Source of the DNA: Croceibacterium_A sp044506565
Lineage (GTDB): Bacteria; Pseudomonadota; Alphaproteobacteria; Sphingomonadales; Sphingomonadaceae
Assembly (NCBI GenBank): GCA_044506565.1
Contig: JBIQKN010000004.1
Coordinates: 1-64,000 of the forward strand
Direction: 5' to 3'
DNA length: 64,000 nucleotides
The position numbers and the translations under genes were made by a program. Numbering within the stretch: position 1 is the first letter of the stretch; each line of letters opens with the position of its first letter. The notes under the pieces were generated by a model. That model ran no database searches. It was given only the letters and a program-made list of their open reading frames with translations, and was not told where the DNA came from. Below, one piece after another: positions 41,828 to 50,428 of this stretch.

Positions 41828-42745
41828 ATGGCGTTGAAGCTGATCGGGTTTTCGCTGGCGGCCGCGGCCGCCGTCATCGGCATCTCCGCCGCGGCTCAAC
41901 CCGCGGGTGACGGCGCCACGGCAGAGCAGCCCGAAGTCGTGCGCCCGCTGGTGCCGATCCCGGCCGAGCGGCTCGAGCAGATGGTGCCCAAGCACCCCGG
42001 CTATCTCGGTGCGCTCGCGCCCGAGAACCTCCGGAAGGAGCGCCCGGCGCCGCCGTTCGACCTGACCGGAACCTGGTTCGTCGACCTGTCGAAGGGCTTC
42101 GCCGACTACATGTTCGGCCCGCCCTATCCGCGCTTCGGCCCCGAGGGGATCGAGGCGCTGATCGAGCAGCCCAAGGCGCAGGCGCGCGGCGAAACCTATC
42201 GCGACGCGATCGGGCAGTGCTACCCGCCGGGCATGCCGATGCTGATGACCCGCGTGTGGCCGCACGCGTTCATCCAGCTGCCGACCGCGGTCTACGTGAT
42301 CTCGGGCTTCAACAACTCGGTCCGCACGATCTTCCTCGACGGGCGCGAGCACTCCGATCCCGACCTCGTCGTGCCCAGCTACAACGGCGAATCGGTCGGC
42401 CACTGGGAAGGCGACACGCTGGTCGTCCGCACCAAGTACTTCGAGACCGACAACCACTACATCGACCTCGGCATCCCGATCTCCGACCAGTTCGAGCTGA
42501 TCGAGCGGATCCGCCTGATCAACGACGGCAAGACGATGGAAGTCGAGTACGAGCTGATCGACCCGCAGATGTGGCAGGGCGAATGGAAGTCGGTGAAGCG
42601 ATACAACAGGCAGGACTACACCGACATCAACGAGGCCAACTGCATCCTGCAGTACAACGCCAACCTGCCCGGCACCAACCTCGGCAGCGAGACGGCCGAG
42701 CAGCGCGGGCAGACCGCGCTCGAGGGAGAATCCGACGATGAATAG
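41828..42745 (+). CDS. Secreted protein with GHWEGDTLVV motif, first paralog
   Basis: A 305-residue protein with a signal peptide (LIGFSLAAAAAVIGISAAAQ). The mature part has FDLTGTWFVDLSKG, a conserved cysteine segment GQCYPPGMPMLMTR, FLDGREHSDPDLVVPSYNGE and SVGHWEGDTLVVRTKYFE, then ELIERIRLINDGKTMEVEYE. It shares the C-PPGMP and GHWEGDTLVV motifs with 43593-44387. Strand-rich. Such proteins are widespread next to DUF6152 genes; the function is not known to me. ATG 41828 follows gagagga. It overlaps the next gene by 8 bp. Confidence 0.85.
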   Translation: MALKLIGFSLAAAAAVIGISAAAQPAGDGATAEQPEVVRPLVPIPAERLEQMVPKHPGYLGALAPENLRKERPAPPFDLTGTWFVDLSKGFADYMFGPPYPRFGPEGIEALIEQPKAQARGETYRDAIGQCYPPGMPMLMTRVWPHAFIQLPTAVYVISGFNNSVRTIFLDGREHSDPDLVVPSYNGESVGHWEGDTLVVRTKYFETDNHYIDLGIPISDQFELIERIRLINDGKTMEVEYELIDPQMWQGEWKSVKRYNRQDYTDINEANCILQYNANLPGTNLGSETAEQRGQTALEGESDDE

Positions 42746-43142
42746 GCTCGTCCTGGGCGCCGCTGCCGCGCTGTTCGCCGCGGTCCCGGCGCTCGCCCAC
42801 CACAGCTTCGCGATGTTCGACCAGCGGCGCATCGTCACGCTCGAGGGCACCGTGACCGAGTTCCAGTGGACCAACCCCCACGCCTTCATCGAGATCGACG
42901 TGCCCGGCGCCAACGGCCGCGTGACCCACTGGTCGATCGAGCTCAACAGCCCGAACAACCTCAAGCGCCAGGGATGGACCCGCACCTCGGTCCGCTCGGG
43001 CGACCGCGTGACGCTGCGGATGAACCCGCTGCGTGACGGCAACCCGGGCGGGCTGTTCCTCGACGTAAAGCTGCCGAACGGGCGAGTGCTCGATTCGGGC
43101 TTGCCCAAGAACGGCACGCCTGTGAACGTGCCCAACGTATGA
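42738..43142 (+). CDS. DUF6152 family periplasmic protein, first paralog
   Basis: A 134-residue exported protein: signal peptide MNRLVLGAAAALFAAVPALA, then mature HHSFAMFDQRR. Core motifs are VTLEGTVTEFQWTNPHAFIE, IELNSPNNLKRQGWTRTSV and GDRVTLRMNPLRDGNPGG, a compact beta-barrel-like pattern typical of DUF6152. If cleaved after ALA, the N-terminus is His-His, which could bind metal through its amino group and imidazole; this is inference. The gene overlaps both neighbours in tight spacing. Confidence 0.9.
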   Translation: MNRLVLGAAAALFAAVPALAHHSFAMFDQRRIVTLEGTVTEFQWTNPHAFIEIDVPGANGRVTHWSIELNSPNNLKRQGWTRTSVRSGDRVTLRMNPLRDGNPGGLFLDVKLPNGRVLDSGLPKNGTPVNVPNV

Positions 43143-43153
43143 CGGAGGTTTTC

Positions 43154-43522
43154 GTGAAGCGGTTTCGCATACCCCTCGCCGCGGCCGTCGCCGCGCTGGC
43201 GATTCCCGCCGCGGCGCATCACAGCTACTCGATGTTCGACATGAACAAGACGGTCGTGCTCGAAGCCGAGGTCGTCCGCTTCAAGTGGCAGAACCCGCAC
43301 GCCTTCATCGAGGCCGACGTCAGCTCGCCGAGCGGCAACGAGCGCTGGGCGATCGAGATGACCAGCCCGAACAACCTCGCGCAGGAAGGCTGGAAGCGCA
43401 CTTCGCTCAAGCCCGGCGACCGGGTGCGCATCTGGGTCCACCCGCTGCGCAGCGGCGCGCGCGGCGGCAGCTACGCCGGCGTGCGCCTGCCCGACGGCTC
43501 GACCCTGGGCGACGTGAGCTGA
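43154..43522 (+). CDS. DUF6152 family periplasmic protein, second paralog
   Basis: A 122-residue paralog: KRFRIPLAAAVAALAIPAAA signal peptide, mature HHSYSMFDMNK, VVLEAEVVRFKWQNPHAFIE, IEMTSPNNLAQEGWKRTSL and GDRVRIWVHPLRSGARGGSY. The N-terminal His-His and the NPHAFIE and SPNNL motifs are shared with the first copy. The start GTG 43154 is preferred: acggagg lies 5-6 nt before it. ATG 43139 (overlapping the previous stop as ATGA) is the alternative, adding five residues. Confidence 0.88.
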   Translation: MKRFRIPLAAAVAALAIPAAAHHSYSMFDMNKTVVLEAEVVRFKWQNPHAFIEADVSSPSGNERWAIEMTSPNNLAQEGWKRTSLKPGDRVRIWVHPLRSGARGGSYAGVRLPDGSTLGDVS

Positions 43523-43592
43523 CCCTGCTCGGCACCGGCAGAAAGTTCGAGCGGCATAGGAACGTGGGACGCAGACTGGGACTGGGGGATCG

Positions 43593-44387
43593 ATGAAGCG
43601 CGTATTCTGTCTGGGCCTCGCTGCCCTCGTCCTTGCCGCGCCCACCCACGCCCAGCTTGGTGCTGCAACCCAGTCGCCTCCGCCACCGGGAGTCGAGGAA
43701 GGCAAGGGCGCCGCCAACCCGAAGGGGCAGTACGCCGCGCTCGACGCGCTGCCCGACTGGGGCGGAATCTGGTTCGTGATGGCCGGCCGGCCGGGAGCCG
43801 GCGCGCCGCCCCCGCAACCCAAGCTCAAGGGCGAGTACCTGGCCCGGCGCGAGGCGTGGGTCGCCGAGGTCCGCGCGCGCGACGGGGTCGCCCGCCGCAA
43901 CCGCTCGAACTGCTCGCCGCCGGGTATGCCGCGGATCATGCGGCTCGCGCAGTATCCCTACGAGTTCATCTTTGCCCCCGGCCGGGTGACGATCAACCAG
44001 GAAGCCTGGATGCAGACGCGCACGATCTGGACCGACGGCCGCGTGCACGAGGAAGACCCCGACCCGAGCTTCATGGGCGATTCGGTGGGCCACTGGGAAG
44101 GCGACACGCTGGTGGTGGTGACCAGGGGGATCTCCGACGAGCTCGAGATCGACACTGGCTGGCCCCATTCCGACCAGTTCGTACTCACCGAGCGAATTCA
44201 TCTCGACCCGAACGACCCGGATGTGCTGATAAACGAGATGCACATGGAGGATCCCGAGGCGCTGGCCGAGCCGTTCGAGGTGACCACCCGCTACCGTCGC
44301 GACCGCTACGGCAAGCTCTTCGAGTTCCAGTGCTCCGAGAACGACCGCAACCCGGTCAACGAGGAGGGAGACACTGAGTACCATTGA
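43593..44387 (+). CDS. Secreted protein with GHWEGDTLVV motif, second paralog
   Basis: A 264-residue exported protein (signal peptide MKRVFCLGLAALVLAAPTHA-Q). Mature motifs: LPDWGGIWFVMAGRPG, SNCSPPGMPRIMRLAQYPYE, WTDGRVHEEDPDPSFMGD and SVGHWEGDTLVVVTRGISDE. These align with the protein at 41828-42745, showing an ancient duplication that matches the duplicated DUF6152 pair. A single mature cysteine-PPGMP segment is retained. Its stop lies inside the next gene (14-bp overlap with the proposed CTG start). Function unknown. Confidence 0.85.
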   Translation: MKRVFCLGLAALVLAAPTHAQLGAATQSPPPPGVEEGKGAANPKGQYAALDALPDWGGIWFVMAGRPGAGAPPPQPKLKGEYLARREAWVAEVRARDGVARRNRSNCSPPGMPRIMRLAQYPYEFIFAPGRVTINQEAWMQTRTIWTDGRVHEEDPDPSFMGDSVGHWEGDTLVVVTRGISDELEIDTGWPHSDQFVLTERIHLDPNDPDVLINEMHMEDPEALAEPFEVTTRYRRDRYGKLFEFQCSENDRNPVNEEGDTEYH

Positions 44388-45639
44388 TCCGGGCGCGGCC
44401 CAGCAGCGCTACAGCACCGTCGCCGTCGTCCTTCACTGGCTGATCGCCCTCGCGCTCGGTTTCCAGCTCGCGGTCGGCTTCGCAATGCCCGACGACGAGC
44501 GCGGTTTCGTGCTGTTCCAGCTGCACAAGTCGGTCGGCATCACGATCCTGCTGCTGACGCTCGCGCGACTCGCCTGGCGGCTGACGCATCGTCCGCCGCC
44601 GGCGGTCGAGGGCGGCTTCCAGGGTTTCCTGGCGAAGGCCGTGCACGCGCTGCTCTATGCGTTCATGATCGTCGCTCCGCTGACCGGGTGGATCGTCGTC
44701 TCGACCTCGCGAATCCAGGTGCCGACCTACCTGTTCGGCGTCGTGCCCTGGCCGCACCTCCCGGTCTCGCGCGCGCTGCACGAAGTCGCGGAACAAGGCC
44801 ACGAACTGCTCGCCTGGGTCGGCATCGCGCTGTTCCTGCTCCACGTCGCCGGCGCGCTCCGGCACCAGTGGCTGCTCAAGGACGGGCTGCTGCGGCGCAT
44901 GGCGCCGGGCGGCAAGGCCTGGACGGCCTACGCGCTGCTGCTGGCGGTGGTGGCGGTCTACTTCGCCACCGGCATGAAGATCGCGAGCGACGTCGTCGCC
45001 AGCGGCGGATACGATCGCGCGGCCGCTCCCGAGCCCGCGCGTGTTCCGCTCGCCGCCGCCGTCGAGCCGACGGCCACGCCGACGCCCGAGGCGACGACCG
45101 AGGAAGCCGAAGAGGAAGAAGAAGAGGAGCCCGCCCCGCCGCCGACCTGGACCATCCAGCCGGGCGGCAGTCTCGGCTTCACCGTCAGCAGCGGCTCGGA
45201 TTCGTACCGCGGCAGCTTCGCCGAGTGGGGCGGCACGATCGCCTTCGACCCCGAGAACCCCGAGACCGCCGACATCCGCATCACCATCGACCTCGCCAGC
45301 GGCACCGTCGGCGACGCGACGATGGACGGGATGCTTTCGGGTGCCGAGTTCCTCGCCGCCTCGGCCAACCCGACCGCGACCTGGCGCTCGACTTCGGTCC
45401 GCCGCACCGGCGCCAACCGCTACAGCGCCAGCGGCACGCTCTCGCTCAAGGGCGTCAGCCGCCCGCAGTCGCTGACCTTCACCCTCTCGGGCGAAGGCCT
45501 GCGCCGCCACGTCGAGGGCAGCGCCAATATCGACCGGACGGCGTTCGGCGTCGGCACTGGCGAGACCGCTGCGGGTCTTGGCACTTCGGTCGCGCTCAGC
45601 TTCGCGTTCGACGCCACAGGGAGCGGTGGAGGACGTTGA
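44374..45639 (+). CDS. Cytochrome b561 - YceI fusion, inner membrane
   Basis: About 421 residues. Residues 1-190 are a four-helix cytochrome b561: candidate haem histidines are in VAVVLHWLIALA, FVLFQLHKSVG, HALLYAFMIVAPL and GHELLAWVGIALFLLHVAGA. After a basic loop and a fifth hydrophobic segment comes an acidic/proline linker (ATTEEAEEEEEEEPAPPP), then a YceI lipocalin-like domain (about 255-418: GSLGFTVSS, RITIDLASGTVGDATMDGML, GVSRPQSLTFTLSG). No ATG/GTG/TTG fits: ATG 44485 would delete the first haem helix. CTG 44374, just after gaggagggag, gives MSTIDPGAAQQRYS and is proposed. Confidence 0.82.
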   Translation: MSTIDPGAAQQRYSTVAVVLHWLIALALGFQLAVGFAMPDDERGFVLFQLHKSVGITILLLTLARLAWRLTHRPPPAVEGGFQGFLAKAVHALLYAFMIVAPLTGWIVVSTSRIQVPTYLFGVVPWPHLPVSRALHEVAEQGHELLAWVGIALFLLHVAGALRHQWLLKDGLLRRMAPGGKAWTAYALLLAVVAVYFATGMKIASDVVASGGYDRAAAPEPARVPLAAAVEPTATPTPEATTEEAEEEEEEEPAPPPTWTIQPGGSLGFTVSSGSDSYRGSFAEWGGTIAFDPENPETADIRITIDLASGTVGDATMDGMLSGAEFLAASANPTATWRSTSVRRTGANRYSASGTLSLKGVSRPQSLTFTLSGEGLRRHVEGSANIDRTAFGVGTGETAAGLGTSVALSFAFDATGSGGGR

Positions 45640-45663
45640 GAGGGGCTGTCGCGCCTCCCGCGG

Positions 45664-47010
45664 TCAGATGACCCCCATCGCGCCCATCGCCTCGGCGACC
45701 CGCACGAAGCCTGCCACATTGGCGCCGAGGACGTAGTCGCCCGGGCAACCGTATTCGTCGGCAGTCGCCGCGCAGCGATCGTGGATGTCCTTCATGATTC
45801 TCGCCAGCCGGGTCTCGGTCTCCTCGAAGCTCCAGCTGTCGCGTGACGCGTTCTGCTGCATTTCCAGCGCCGAGGTGGCGACACCACCGGCGTTGGCGGC
45901 CTTGCCCGGACCGAACAGCGCGCCGGCCTCCTGGAACAGCCTCAGCGATTCGGGCGTGCACGGCATGTTGGCGCCCTCGCACACGGCCATGACACCGTTG
46001 GCGATGAGCGCGTGCGCGTCCTTGCCGGTCAGCTCGTTCTGCGTGGCCGAGGGCATCGCCACCTCGCACGGCACTTGCCACACGCTGCCCTTCTCGACGA
46101 ATCGCACGGCCTCGCCCTTCGCGCGTGCATAGTCCTCGATCCGGCCGCGGCGGGTCTGCTTGATCTCCTTGAGCAGCGCGAGGTCGATCCCCGCCTCGTC
46201 GACGATGTAGCCGTTCGAATCCGAGCACGCGACGACCTTGCCGCCGAACTCGGCGACCTTCTCGATGGTGTAGATCGCCACGTTGCCCGATCCCGACACC
46301 ACCACGCGCTTGCCGTCGAGGCTGGTCCCGCGCGTCGCCAGCATCTCCTGCACGAAGTAGGTTACGCCGTATCCGGTCGCTTCGGTGCGCGCGCGCGAGC
46401 CGCCGTAGACCAGCCCCTTGCCGGTCAGCACGCCGGCCTCGTAGCGGTTGGTCAGCCGTTTGTACTGGCCGAACAAATAGCCGATTTCCCGCGAGCCGAC
46501 CCCGATGTCGCCTGCCGGAACGTCCGTGTATTCGCCAAGATGGCGGTACAGCTCGCTCATCAGCGACTGGCAGAACCGCATGATCTCGCCGTCGGACCGG
46601 CCGCGCGGATTGAAATCCGATCCCCCCTTGCCGCCACCGATCGGCATGCCGGTGAGCGCATTCTTGAAGGTCTGCTCGAAGCCGAGGAACTTGATGATCC
46701 CGACGTTGACCGACGGGTGGAAGCGCAACCCGCCCTTGTAGGGCCCGAGTGCCGAGTTGAACTGCACCCGAAAGCCGCGGTTGATCCGCACCTGGCCGGT
46801 GTCGTCGACCCACGGAACGCGAAAGATGATCTGCCGCTCGGGCTCGCAGATTCGCTCGATCAGCGCATGGTCGGCATATTCCGGATGCTTGGCGATGACC
46901 CGACCAAGGCTGCCGAGAACCTCGCGCACCGCTTGCAGGAACTCCTCCTCGCCGCTGTTGCGACGCAGGACATCGTCGAAAATGGGCTGCAGCTTCTCGT
47001 CAAACGTCAA
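45664..47010 (-). CDS. gdhA: Glutamate dehydrogenase, NADP-type
   Basis: A 448-residue hexameric-type GDH, the usual length for NADP-specific enzymes. It aminates 2-oxoglutarate to glutamate, so it can assimilate the ammonium made by NirBD. Motifs: NSALGPYKGGLRFHPSVN, MPIGGGKGGSDFNPRGRSD (catalytic Lys in GGGKGG), AGDIGVGSREIGYLFGQY and VVVSGSGNVAIYTIEK for the cofactor. The start is TTG 47010 (MTFDEKLQPIFDDVL); GTG 47040 is an alternative. Convergent with the b561-YceI gene. Confidence 0.93.
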   Translation of the reverse strand: MTFDEKLQPIFDDVLRRNSGEEEFLQAVREVLGSLGRVIAKHPEYADHALIERICEPERQIIFRVPWVDDTGQVRINRGFRVQFNSALGPYKGGLRFHPSVNVGIIKFLGFEQTFKNALTGMPIGGGKGGSDFNPRGRSDGEIMRFCQSLMSELYRHLGEYTDVPAGDIGVGSREIGYLFGQYKRLTNRYEAGVLTGKGLVYGGSRARTEATGYGVTYFVQEMLATRGTSLDGKRVVVSGSGNVAIYTIEKVAEFGGKVVACSDSNGYIVDEAGIDLALLKEIKQTRRGRIEDYARAKGEAVRFVEKGSVWQVPCEVAMPSATQNELTGKDAHALIANGVMAVCEGANMPCTPESLRLFQEAGALFGPGKAANAGGVATSALEMQQNASRDSWSFEETETRLARIMKDIHDRCAATADEYGCPGDYVLGANVAGFVRVAEAMGAMGVI

Positions 47011-47096
47011 AGGTGATGATCCTCGCTCGGCCGCCCGCACGGATGGCCTGGGTTTCTCGGATGCAGGGGTGCCCGGTGGGATCGCGGGCGGCGCGC

Positions 47097-48602
47097 TCAG
47101 TCGAGCGCGACCGACACTGCCTTGAGCTCGGTATAGGCTTCGATCCCGGCGCGGCCGTTCTCGCGGCCCCAGCCGCTGGCCTTGTAGCCGCCGAGCGGCA
47201 GCGCCGGGTCGACTCCGCCGGCGCCGTTGATGCGCACAGAGCCCGAGCGAAGCCGGCGGGCGAGGCGGTGGGCCATACCGATATCCTTGGTCCAGATTGT
47301 TGCGTTGAGGCCGTATTCGGTCTCGTTGCCGAGCGCGGCCAGCCGGTCGGCGTCGTCCTCGCTCGAGAAGCGGTGCGCGCAGAGCACCGGGCCGAAGATC
47401 TCCTCGCGGCGCACCTTCATGCTCGCCTCGGTGTCGACCAGCACGGTCGGCTCGACGAACCACCCGGGCCCGTCCTTGCGCCCGCCGCCGACCATCACCT
47501 TAGCGCCTTCCTGGCGTCCGCTCTCGATGTAGCTCGTCACCCGGTCGAGCTGGACCTCGCTGACCAGCGGGCCGATCATCGTCTCGGGATCGAGCGTGTG
47601 GCCGACGCGCAGCATCTTTGCCATCCCGGCGATGCCTTCGAGCACCTGGTCGGCGACTTCCTCCTGCACGAACAGCCGGCTGCCGGCGGCGCAGACCTGG
47701 CCGGCGTTGAAGAAGATGCCCATCGCCGCGGCGGGGATCGCCTTCTTCAGATCGGCATCGGCGAAGATGAAGGTCGGCGACTTGCCGCCGAGCTCGAGGC
47801 TGACGCGCTTGAAGTTGCTCTTGGCCGCCTCGATGATCGCGCGGCCGGTCGCGGTCGAGCCGGTGAAGGCGACCTTGTCGACGTCCATGTGCCCCGCCAG
47901 CGCTGCGCCCGCGGTGCGCCCGTAGCCGGTGATCACGTTGATCACGCCCTCGGGGAAACCGGCCTCGAGCGCCAGCTCGCCGAGAATGATCGTCGACAGC
48001 GGGGTCTGCTCGGCCGGCTTGAGCACCACCGTGCACCCCGCCGCGAGCGCCGGGCCGAGCTTGCCGCAGGCCATCGCCAGCGGAAAGTTCCACGGCACGA
48101 TCTGGCCCACGACACCGACCGGCTCGCGCAGCACGTAGTTGAGCCACTCGCCGGGCGCGGAAACCTCGTTGGTCTCGCCCTGGATCTTGGTCGCCCAGCC
48201 GGCCTGGTAGCGCAGCTGGCCGACCGCGCCGCCGACGTCGATCATGCGGCTGAACTGGATCGGCCGGCCGACGTCGAGCGTCTCGGTCAGCGCCAGCTCC
48301 TCGCCATGCGCCTCGATCAGGTCGGCGAGCCTGTTGATCAGCCGCGCCCGCTCGTCGGGCTTGACCTTCGACCACGGCCCTTCGAACGCCTTGCGCGCCG
48401 CGGCCACCGCAGCATCGACGTCGGCCTCGCCCGCGCTGGCGACGTCGGCCAGCTTCTCGCCGGTTGAGGGGTCTTCGGTGGCGAAAGTCTCGCCGCTCGC
48501 CGCCTCGCGCCAGTCGCCGCCGATCAGCATCTTGCCGACCTTGCCGCTCCACCGCTGGCGGAAGGCTTCCATGCGGTTCTCGATCGGGGTCTGGACGGTC
48601 AC
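47097..48602 (-). CDS. Aldehyde dehydrogenase family protein
   Basis: A 501-residue NAD(P)-dependent ALDH. Motifs: VPWNFPLAMACGKLGPALAA (NAD-binding), KPAEQTPLS, FTGSTATGRAI, the general base in SLELGGKSP, and the catalytic cysteine in FNAGQVCAAGSRLFV. Similar to phenylacetaldehyde or betaine-aldehyde type enzymes, but the substrate is not decided. GTG 48602 follows ggagagcg. It is divergent from the GMC gene; a GMC alcohol oxidase/dehydrogenase and an ALDH would together turn an alcohol into an acid. Confidence 0.93.
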   Translation of the reverse strand: MTVQTPIENRMEAFRQRWSGKVGKMLIGGDWREAASGETFATEDPSTGEKLADVASAGEADVDAAVAAARKAFEGPWSKVKPDERARLINRLADLIEAHGEELALTETLDVGRPIQFSRMIDVGGAVGQLRYQAGWATKIQGETNEVSAPGEWLNYVLREPVGVVGQIVPWNFPLAMACGKLGPALAAGCTVVLKPAEQTPLSTIILGELALEAGFPEGVINVITGYGRTAGAALAGHMDVDKVAFTGSTATGRAIIEAAKSNFKRVSLELGGKSPTFIFADADLKKAIPAAAMGIFFNAGQVCAAGSRLFVQEEVADQVLEGIAGMAKMLRVGHTLDPETMIGPLVSEVQLDRVTSYIESGRQEGAKVMVGGGRKDGPGWFVEPTVLVDTEASMKVRREEIFGPVLCAHRFSSEDDADRLAALGNETEYGLNATIWTKDIGMAHRLARRLRSGSVRINGAGGVDPALPLGGYKASGWGRENGRAGIEAYTELKAVSVALD

Positions 48603-48672
48603 GTGTCGCTCTCCACGGCTTGTCGGTTGTGCTTCGCCAGCGCATAGAGATTGTAAGCGATACATACCATAC

Positions 48673-48797
48673 CCGGCACAACTCCCCCTCACCGGCGGCG
48701 AGGGGGCCGGGGGGTGGGGGAGCGCGGCGAATGCCGCGCGTCGGCGCCAGCGCCGAGCACCGCCCACCCTACCCTTCCCCTCGAGGGGAGGGGCATG
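48673..48797. repeat. Palindromic repeat in the ALDH-GMC divergent gap
   Basis: ctccccctcaccggcggcga (from 48682) with ggtggggg.. faces ..cccaccctacccttcccc and ctcgaggggaggggc (to 48794), with an internal hairpin gcgcggcgaatgccgcgc. It is a divergent member of the ctcccctcccgc family at 7168 and 28059. Its purine-rich end is close to the start of the GMC gene. Confidence 0.7.
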
Positions 48798-48811
48798 AGA
48801 GGAGAGGGCAA

Positions 48812-50428
48812 CTGGAGGGCCAGTTCGACTACGTGATCGTCGGCGCGGGATCGGCCGGCTGCGTGCTCGCCGCGCGGCTGACCGAGGACCCGAACACGCA
48901 CGTGCTGCTGCTCGAGGCCGGCGGCGGGGCCGACAAGTTCCTGATTCGCATGCCGCTCGGCATGATGAAGGCGATGCTCAAGCCCGAGCTGACCTGGCGG
49001 ATGATGACCGAGCCCGAGCCGACGCTGAACGGGCGCCGGCTGTTTCTCCCGCGCGGGCGGCTGCTCGGCGGCAGCTCGTCGATCAACGGCATGGTCTACA
49101 TGCGCGGCCACTCGGCCGACTACGACCGCTGGGCGCAGAAGGGCGCGCGCGGCTGGAGCCACGCCGAGGTGCTGCCGTACTTCCACCGCATGGAGCGCAG
49201 CTGGCGCGGAACCGACAACTACGGCCGCGAGGGGCCCCTGCCGGTCACCAGGAACAACACCCAGTACCTGCTCCACGAGGAGCTGATGCAGGCGATCGCC
49301 AACGCCGGCTACCCGTGCACCGACGACATCCACGCGGGCGACGAGGAAGGGGCGAGCTTCGTCGAGCTGACGATCGACGAGAAGGGCCGCCGCGCTTCGA
49401 CTTACGAGGCTTACCTCAAGCCGGCGATGCAGCGTCCCAACCTCGCGGTGGTAACCAACGCGCTGACCCGCAAGGTCGTGGTCGAGGACGGCCGGGCGAC
49501 CGGCGTCGAGTACGAGGTCGGCGGCGAAGTGCGCACGGCGAAAGCTGGCGAGGTGATCCTGTCGGGCGGCAGCTACAATTCGCCGCAGCTGCTGATGCTG
49601 TCGGGCATCGGTCCCGCCGAGCACCTTGCCGAAATGGGCATTCCCGTGGTGCACGACCTGCCCGGGGTGGGGCGCAATCTCGCCGAGCATCCGCGCGTGC
49701 CGCTCGAGTTCGCCGCGAAAGGCCGGGTGACGTTCGTCAACCAGCTGCGCTTCGACCGCGCGATGCGCGCGGTCGTGCAATGGTACCTGTTCGGCACCGG
49801 GCCGTTCGCGCGCCAGCTCAACAGCGCCAACCCGATGCTGCGCACCGACCCGCGGCTCGCGCAGCCCGACATCCAGCTGTTCTCGAACCCGGTGAAGCTC
49901 TCCGCGCACCTGTGGTTCCCGGGGCTGGTGAAGAGCCCCGAGCACGCGTTCAGCGCCGACGTGATACTGCTCCACCCGCAGGCGCGTGGCTGGGTCCAGC
50001 TCAGGTCGCCCGACCCGCGCGACCTGCCGGCGATCCGCCTCAACCTGTTCGACAACGAGGCCGACTTCGCCACCGCCCGCGCCGGACTGCGGCTGGCGCG
50101 CCAGATCTACGGCACCGAGCCGATGGCCGGGCTGATCGCACGCGAGGCGGTCCCCGGCATTGCGGTCCAGTCCGACGCCGAGATCGACGCGCACGTGCGC
50201 GCCACCGCCGGGACCACCCAGCACCCGGTCGGCACTTGCGCGATCGGTCCGGTGGTCGATCCCGAGCTGCGCGTGCACGGCGTCGCCGGCCTGCGCGTGG
50301 TCGACGCCTCGGTCATGCCCGACGTGCCCGGGGGCAACACCAACGGCCCGACGATCATGATCGCCGAGAAGGCCAGCGACCTGATCCGCGGCCGCTCGCT
50401 GCCACCGATCGAACGGGTCGCGGCCTGA
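48812..50428 (+). CDS. GMC-family FAD oxidoreductase 1 (choline/alcohol dehydrogenase-like)
   Basis: About 538 residues. FAD dinucleotide motif FDYVIVGAGSAGCVLAARL; GMC signature 1 PRGRLLGGSSSINGMVYMRG; signature 2 SGGSYNSPQLLMLSGIGPAE; active-site His in TTQHPVGTCAIG and Asn in GGNTNGPTIM. It oxidises an unknown alcohol. Start: ATG 48795 is in another frame and hits a stop at once. CTG 48812, after ggagaggg, gives MEGQFDYVIVGAG, the expected N-terminus; the next option is GTG inside the first beta strand. It shares a gap with the ALDH gene. Confidence 0.9.
   Translation: MEGQFDYVIVGAGSAGCVLAARLTEDPNTHVLLLEAGGGADKFLIRMPLGMMKAMLKPELTWRMMTEPEPTLNGRRLFLPRGRLLGGSSSINGMVYMRGHSADYDRWAQKGARGWSHAEVLPYFHRMERSWRGTDNYGREGPLPVTRNNTQYLLHEELMQAIANAGYPCTDDIHAGDEEGASFVELTIDEKGRRASTYEAYLKPAMQRPNLAVVTNALTRKVVVEDGRATGVEYEVGGEVRTAKAGEVILSGGSYNSPQLLMLSGIGPAEHLAEMGIPVVHDLPGVGRNLAEHPRVPLEFAAKGRVTFVNQLRFDRAMRAVVQWYLFGTGPFARQLNSANPMLRTDPRLAQPDIQLFSNPVKLSAHLWFPGLVKSPEHAFSADVILLHPQARGWVQLRSPDPRDLPAIRLNLFDNEADFATARAGLRLARQIYGTEPMAGLIAREAVPGIAVQSDAEIDAHVRATAGTTQHPVGTCAIGPVVDPELRVHGVAGLRVVDASVMPDVPGGNTNGPTIMIAEKASDLIRGRSLPPIERVAA

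Noticed and set aside
48795..48836. ATG 48795 as start of GMC oxidoreductase 1
   Set aside because: The frame stops after 13 codons and does not enter the GMC reading frame.
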